From: Acidobacteriota bacterium
Lineage (GTDB): Bacteria > Acidobacteriota > Terriglobia > Terriglobales > Acidobacteriaceae
NCBI GenBank assembly: GCA_021781255.1
Contig: JAJXXG010001058.1
Location: 1 to 6,284 of the forward strand
Direction: 5' to 3'
Length of the DNA stretch: 6,284 bases
Shown: positions 3,389 to 6,284 of the stretch, in pieces
Position numbering within the stretch: position 1 is the stretch's first letter
How the letters are laid out: each line of letters starts with the position of its first letter
Translations under genes and position numbers: made by a program
The notes under the pieces: model-generated
Told to the model about the DNA's origin: nothing
The model's database searches: none
Seen by the model: only the letters and a program-made list of their open reading frames with translations

Positions 3389-6284
3389 TCAATGAACTGG
3401 CGTCTGCATGGTGGCTCGCGTTGCAAGGGGCACAAATTCCTTTGCCGCGGCCTTGAGAACAGCTTTGCGAACCGGGATTTCGTGCAGCAGGAGCTCAGTG
3501 GACTGGACCAGCGGATTGGAATGAAACCAGCGCTGCACGGCGTTGTCCCGGAGCAGATTCACCACAGCCAGCAAGGCCATGCCTTGATGGTGGGCCATCC
3601 ATTCGCGGACGAGTACGGGATTGCCGGGAGAATGCATAAAGTCTCCCGCCTCATAGAAGCCATAGGCTCCCACCCACCCTGCTGACTCCATGTGACGCAG
3701 ATTGCGCAGCGCCTCGCCGGCATCCACGAAGAGCGCCAGAAATGTGGAGTACGGAGAGACAACCGGGCCGGCTGTCGCCTCGAAGAAGAGCGCGGTCTGC
3801 GGAATGCCGTATGCGTGATACGCATAATGTCCCGCGTCATTCCTGTGCGAGGAGCCAGATTCAGAGATGCCCCAGGGAATGTTGAGCGAGCGCGCGAAAG
3901 CCCTCTGCACATCCACACAAGCGGTCTGCGTGCGCGCAATCAGCGTGTCAGGATAGCTTTGCATCCACAGCGCCGGCATGAGGTATTCAAACATGGTGCC
4001 GGTCCATGAGAGCAGCAGAAAGCGGCCAAAGGCGTGTGTGTGCTGGCGCGCCAGCCTGAACCAGCTTTGCTGCGGCAATTCGCCGCGCGCGATGGCAAGA
4101 AACGTTGCAATGCGGGCTTCGGAGGCGAGCATGTCATAGCAGGACTCATGCAGCTTCCGCGCGCCGGTGTCATAGCCGATCGAGAGGATCTGGCGGCCTG
4201 GATCGGCGAGGAAGGCGAAATTGGTTTCTTCGGCAAGGCGCTCGGCATCCTGCGCGACGGCGCGAAGACTCGCGGCAAGACTGCGCAGATTCTGCTGGGC
4301 AACGGGCAGCGATGCTCGGAGCTGTTCGCCCAGCGTGTGATGCGGCGTCTTCTCAGTGATCGCGGCCCAGGCGCGCTTGAGGCGGGCGTCCAGAGCTTCG
4401 GCAAATGTGATGGCCTCTTCGAGGGGCGGCATGCCAGCCTCCTCATCGATAGCGGGTTGGAGCATTGCGCGAAGCGGCGCATATTCGGGCTGCATCCACG
4501 GGGTGTAGTCGCGAAGCAATCCGAGGATGGCCGTCACGCGCCGATGCGTCTCCGCAAGCCACCAACTGTCGCCCGCCTGCTCCTCTGCGCTGGCTGAGGC
4601 TGCCGAGAGCGGGGTTTCCGCGGCAGGCAGCCACGCAATCCATTCCGTCATGGTGGCGGAAGCAGCGGGTAACTTGATTTCGTCAAATAGCGCGCGCCTT
4701 GCATTCTCCGCCTGCATCCGCTGCCAATGCACGCGCAGGCTGCTGAAGAGCTGACTCGAGAGCAGCGGCTTCTGCAAGAGTTCCTTCGCGCCGGCGTGCA
4801 GCGTGTAGAGGGAGGCGGCGAAATTCCCGCTATCGACAGAAGAAACAAAAGGCGAGGCATCCAAAGGCCTGAGCGTCTGCGTGTCGTACCAGTTGTAGAG
4901 GTGCCCTTGAAACTTTTCGAGGCGGGTGATGGTGGCGAGACTCTGCTGCGTGAGCGCGACAAACTCCGGCGTGGTCAGAAATCCGAGTTCACACGCTGCC
5001 TGGCGTGCATTCAGCAGCAGGCCCACATTGGTGGGCGAAACGCGCGGCGCCTCATGCAGACCCTCTTCTTCGACATTGTCGGGAATAAGAAAGTTGTGCC
5101 GCTCTGCGCCGAACTGATGAAAGTAGCGCCAGATGCGGAGCGCGTGGGAGAGCAGGTAGGCAGTATCGCTGACGCCAAGGTGCTTTTGCGGGTCGCGCGG
5201 CGGCCGGTTGAGCCATGCCGTGACAACCAGCGCGAGTCCCCAGAGCACGAGAATGGGCGCGGCGAACACGATGGCCCAGTGATGCCGCGCAAAGAAGTAG
5301 ACCAGCCCGGCCAAGCTCACGGCGACAAGAGGCGTGAGGGCAAGATAGCGATCAACCGGCGTGCGCCGTTCTGCTTGAGTTTCTGCCTGCGCCGCGGTCT
5401 CCCATTCCAGCAGTCGCTCGCCGGTGATGAATCGCCGCACGAGCGATCGGACGACGGCGTCGATCGCGAGCAGCGTCTGGTGAGGAAGGAAGATAAGATT
5501 CAGCAGCACAACGAGCATCGCGCGCCCAAAGCCGGCGAGCGCTTCGCCTGCGCCGCCTTTGTAGTCTGCAGCAAGTGCGCGGCCCAGGCCGAATCCCAGT
5601 TGCACCAGCGTGGGAAAAATCACGAGCAGCAGCGAGACGATGGTCCAGTAGAGCGGTCCGCCGGGCAGCCACATCCACCCTGCGACAAACAGGATGAATA
5701 GGAAAGGGTCCACGAGCGAACGGCGCAGATTGTCAAAGACCTTCCAGCGCGAAATGTCTGAGATTGGATTCCGCACGCGCCGGCCTGACTCCTCCGGTAC
5801 GCGCGAGAAAATCCATTGCACGATTTGCCAGTCTCCGCGCACCCAGCGATGCTTGCGACGGCTGTAAGCGCTGTAGTGCGAAGGGTAGTCGTCGATGAGT
5901 TCGATGTCAGTGGCCAGGCCGGCACGCGCATATGCGCCTTCAATAAGATCGTGGCTCAGTAATGCGTTGCGCGGAAATCTGCGGTTGAGCACGGCGTGAA
6001 GCGTTTCGACCTCGTAAATGCCCTTGCCGGTGAAGATACCTTCGCCAAACAGATCCTGATATGCGTCGGAGACGGCGCGGGCATAGATATCAAAGCCGGT
6101 TTGGCCGGAGTAGATGGACGCAAGCCGCGAGCGCGAAACGGACTGGACCGTGATGCCCACGCGCGGCTGCAGAATTCCGTAGCCTGCGGTGACCGTGCGC
6201 GATTTGGGATCCACGACCGCCTGGTTCAGTGGGTGGGCCATCGCGCCGATAAGCCGTGCAGCAGTGCCGCGAGGAAGCTGCGAG
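3389..6284 (-). CDS. Cyclic beta-1,2-glucan synthase-like protein (GT84 plus glucoamylase/GH144-like), C-terminal part
   Basis: The reading frame is open to the right edge, so the N-terminus is missing; the ATG at 6241 is internal because the preceding 14 codons (ending RLIGA) continue the family sequence. Numbering from that Met gives 950 residues. Residues 1-145 are the end of an NdvB/ChvB-type glycosyltransferase domain: DLFGEG at 63, SHDLIEG at 96-102 (probable acidic catalytic motif) and HRWVRGDWQ at 131-139, resembling the QxxRW motif. Membrane segments follow at about 179-192, 198-217, 239-262, 299-318 and 322-343. A helical linker spans about 350-670, and a glucoamylase-like (PF10091/GH144-type) domain about 674-900, with WGISESG at 790-796 and WMAHHQGM at 881-888. 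The protein ends about 50 residues later, without the GH94 phosphorylase-like domain of classical NdvB. The expected role is membrane-linked synthesis of a beta-1,2-glucan; cyclisation and size control are uncertain without GH94. Its stop is 19 bp from the convergent radical SAM gene, and no functional link is evident. Confidence 0.88.
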   Translation of the reverse strand, partial: SQLPRGTAARLIGAMAHPLNQAVVDPKSRTVTAGYGILQPRVGITVQSVSRSRLASIYSGQTGFDIYARAVSDAYQDLFGEGIFTGKGIYEVETLHAVLNRRFPRNALLSHDLIEGAYARAGLATDIELIDDYPSHYSAYSRRKHRWVRGDWQIVQWIFSRVPEESGRRVRNPISDISRWKVFDNLRRSLVDPFLFILFVAGWMWLPGGPLYWTIVSLLLVIFPTLVQLGFGLGRALAADYKGGAGEALAGFGRAMLVVLLNLIFLPHQTLLAIDAVVRSLVRRFITGERLLEWETAAQAETQAERRTPVDRYLALTPLVAVSLAGLVYFFARHHWAIVFAAPILVLWGLALVVTAWLNRPPRDPQKHLGVSDTAYLLSHALRIWRYFHQFGAERHNFLIPDNVEEEGLHEAPRVSPTNVGLLLNARQAACELGFLTTPEFVALTQQSLATITRLEKFQGHLYNWYDTQTLRPLDASPFVSSVDSGNFAASLYTLHAGAKELLQKPLLSSQLFSSLRVHWQRMQAENARRALFDEIKLPAASATMTEWIAWLPAAETPLSAASASAEEQAGDSWWLAETHRRVTAILGLLRDYTPWMQPEYAPLRAMLQPAIDEEAGMPPLEEAITFAEALDARLKRAWAAITEKTPHHTLGEQLRASLPVAQQNLRSLAASLRAVAQDAERLAEETNFAFLADPGRQILSIGYDTGARKLHESCYDMLASEARIATFLAIARGELPQQSWFRLARQHTHAFGRFLLLSWTGTMFEYLMPALWMQSYPDTLIARTQTACVDVQRAFARSLNIPWGISESGSSHRNDAGHYAYHAYGIPQTALFFEATAGPVVSPYSTFLALFVDAGEALRNLRHMESAGWVGAYGFYEAGDFMHSPGNPVLVREWMAHHQGMALLAVVNLLRDNAVQRWFHSNPLVQSTELLLHEIPVRKAVLKAAAKEFVPLATRATMQTPVH

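Noticed and set aside
2326..3435. 369-codon minus-strand ORF opposite the radical SAM gene
   Set aside because: Its product is Arg/Ala-rich with no recognisable domain, and it lies antisense to a gene with clear catalytic motifs; a shadow typical of high-GC DNA.
3389..3520. Frameshift explaining the missing GH94 domain
   Set aside because: The frame is clean to its stop, and the DNA beyond codes for the intact radical SAM gene on the other strand, so there is no hidden GH94 sequence in another frame.
4727..5701. 324-codon plus-strand ORF opposite the glucan-synthase-like gene
   Set aside because: Antisense to the membrane and linker region of a convincing gene; its composition is charged and low in hydrophobic residues, with no motif.
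6239..6241. ATG as the start of the glucan-synthase-like gene
   Set aside because: The 14 codons before it stay open to the window edge and match the family sequence, so the methionine is internal and the real start is outside.

Overview
The window is high-GC bacterial DNA without any tRNA, rRNA, CRISPR or insertion-sequence signal. It holds four genes, two of them cut by the window edges. The gene types, codon usage and the cyclic-glucan-synthase-like protein would fit an Acidobacteriota (Terriglobia-like) genome. That placement is an impression from the protein sequences and was not tested.

Layout, left to right. (1) Positions 1-1285, minus strand: the N-terminal 428 residues of a quinol-dependent nitric oxide reductase (qNor type), running off the left edge. 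(2) Positions 1286-1451: a 166-bp promoter region with a Shine-Dalgarno site, a candidate -10 box, an Fnr/Crp-type inverted repeat and a small hairpin. (3) Positions 1452-2156, minus strand: a complete Crp/Fnr-superfamily regulator starting at GTG. (4) Positions 2157-2217: a 61-bp divergent promoter region with a second copy of the same inverted repeat. (5) Positions 2218-3369, plus strand: a complete radical SAM/SPASM-type protein related to the NirJ/AhbC/AhbD group. (6) Positions 3389-6284, minus strand: the C-terminal about 964 residues of a very large membrane protein of the cyclic beta-1,2-glucan synthase (NdvB/ChvB) family, running off the right edge and converging on the radical SAM gene with a 19-bp gap.

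The main result is a compact, probably NO-responsive locus. The two regulatory regions share the 12-mer GACTTTAGTCAC inside a near-palindrome GNGAC-TTTA-GTCAC. Its 5-4-5 layout is that of Fnr/Dnr boxes, and its GTGA-N6-TCAC core is that of Crp boxes. The copy before norB sits 32 bp from a candidate -10 hexamer, the class II activator spacing. The copy between regulator and radical SAM gene could serve both divergent promoters. The simplest model is that the regulator senses NO or low oxygen, activates norB, controls itself, and also controls the radical SAM enzyme. That would place an uncharacterised radical SAM enzyme in a nitrosative-stress regulon. The glucan-synthase-like gene appears unrelated, but it lacks the C-terminal GH94 domain of classical NdvB.
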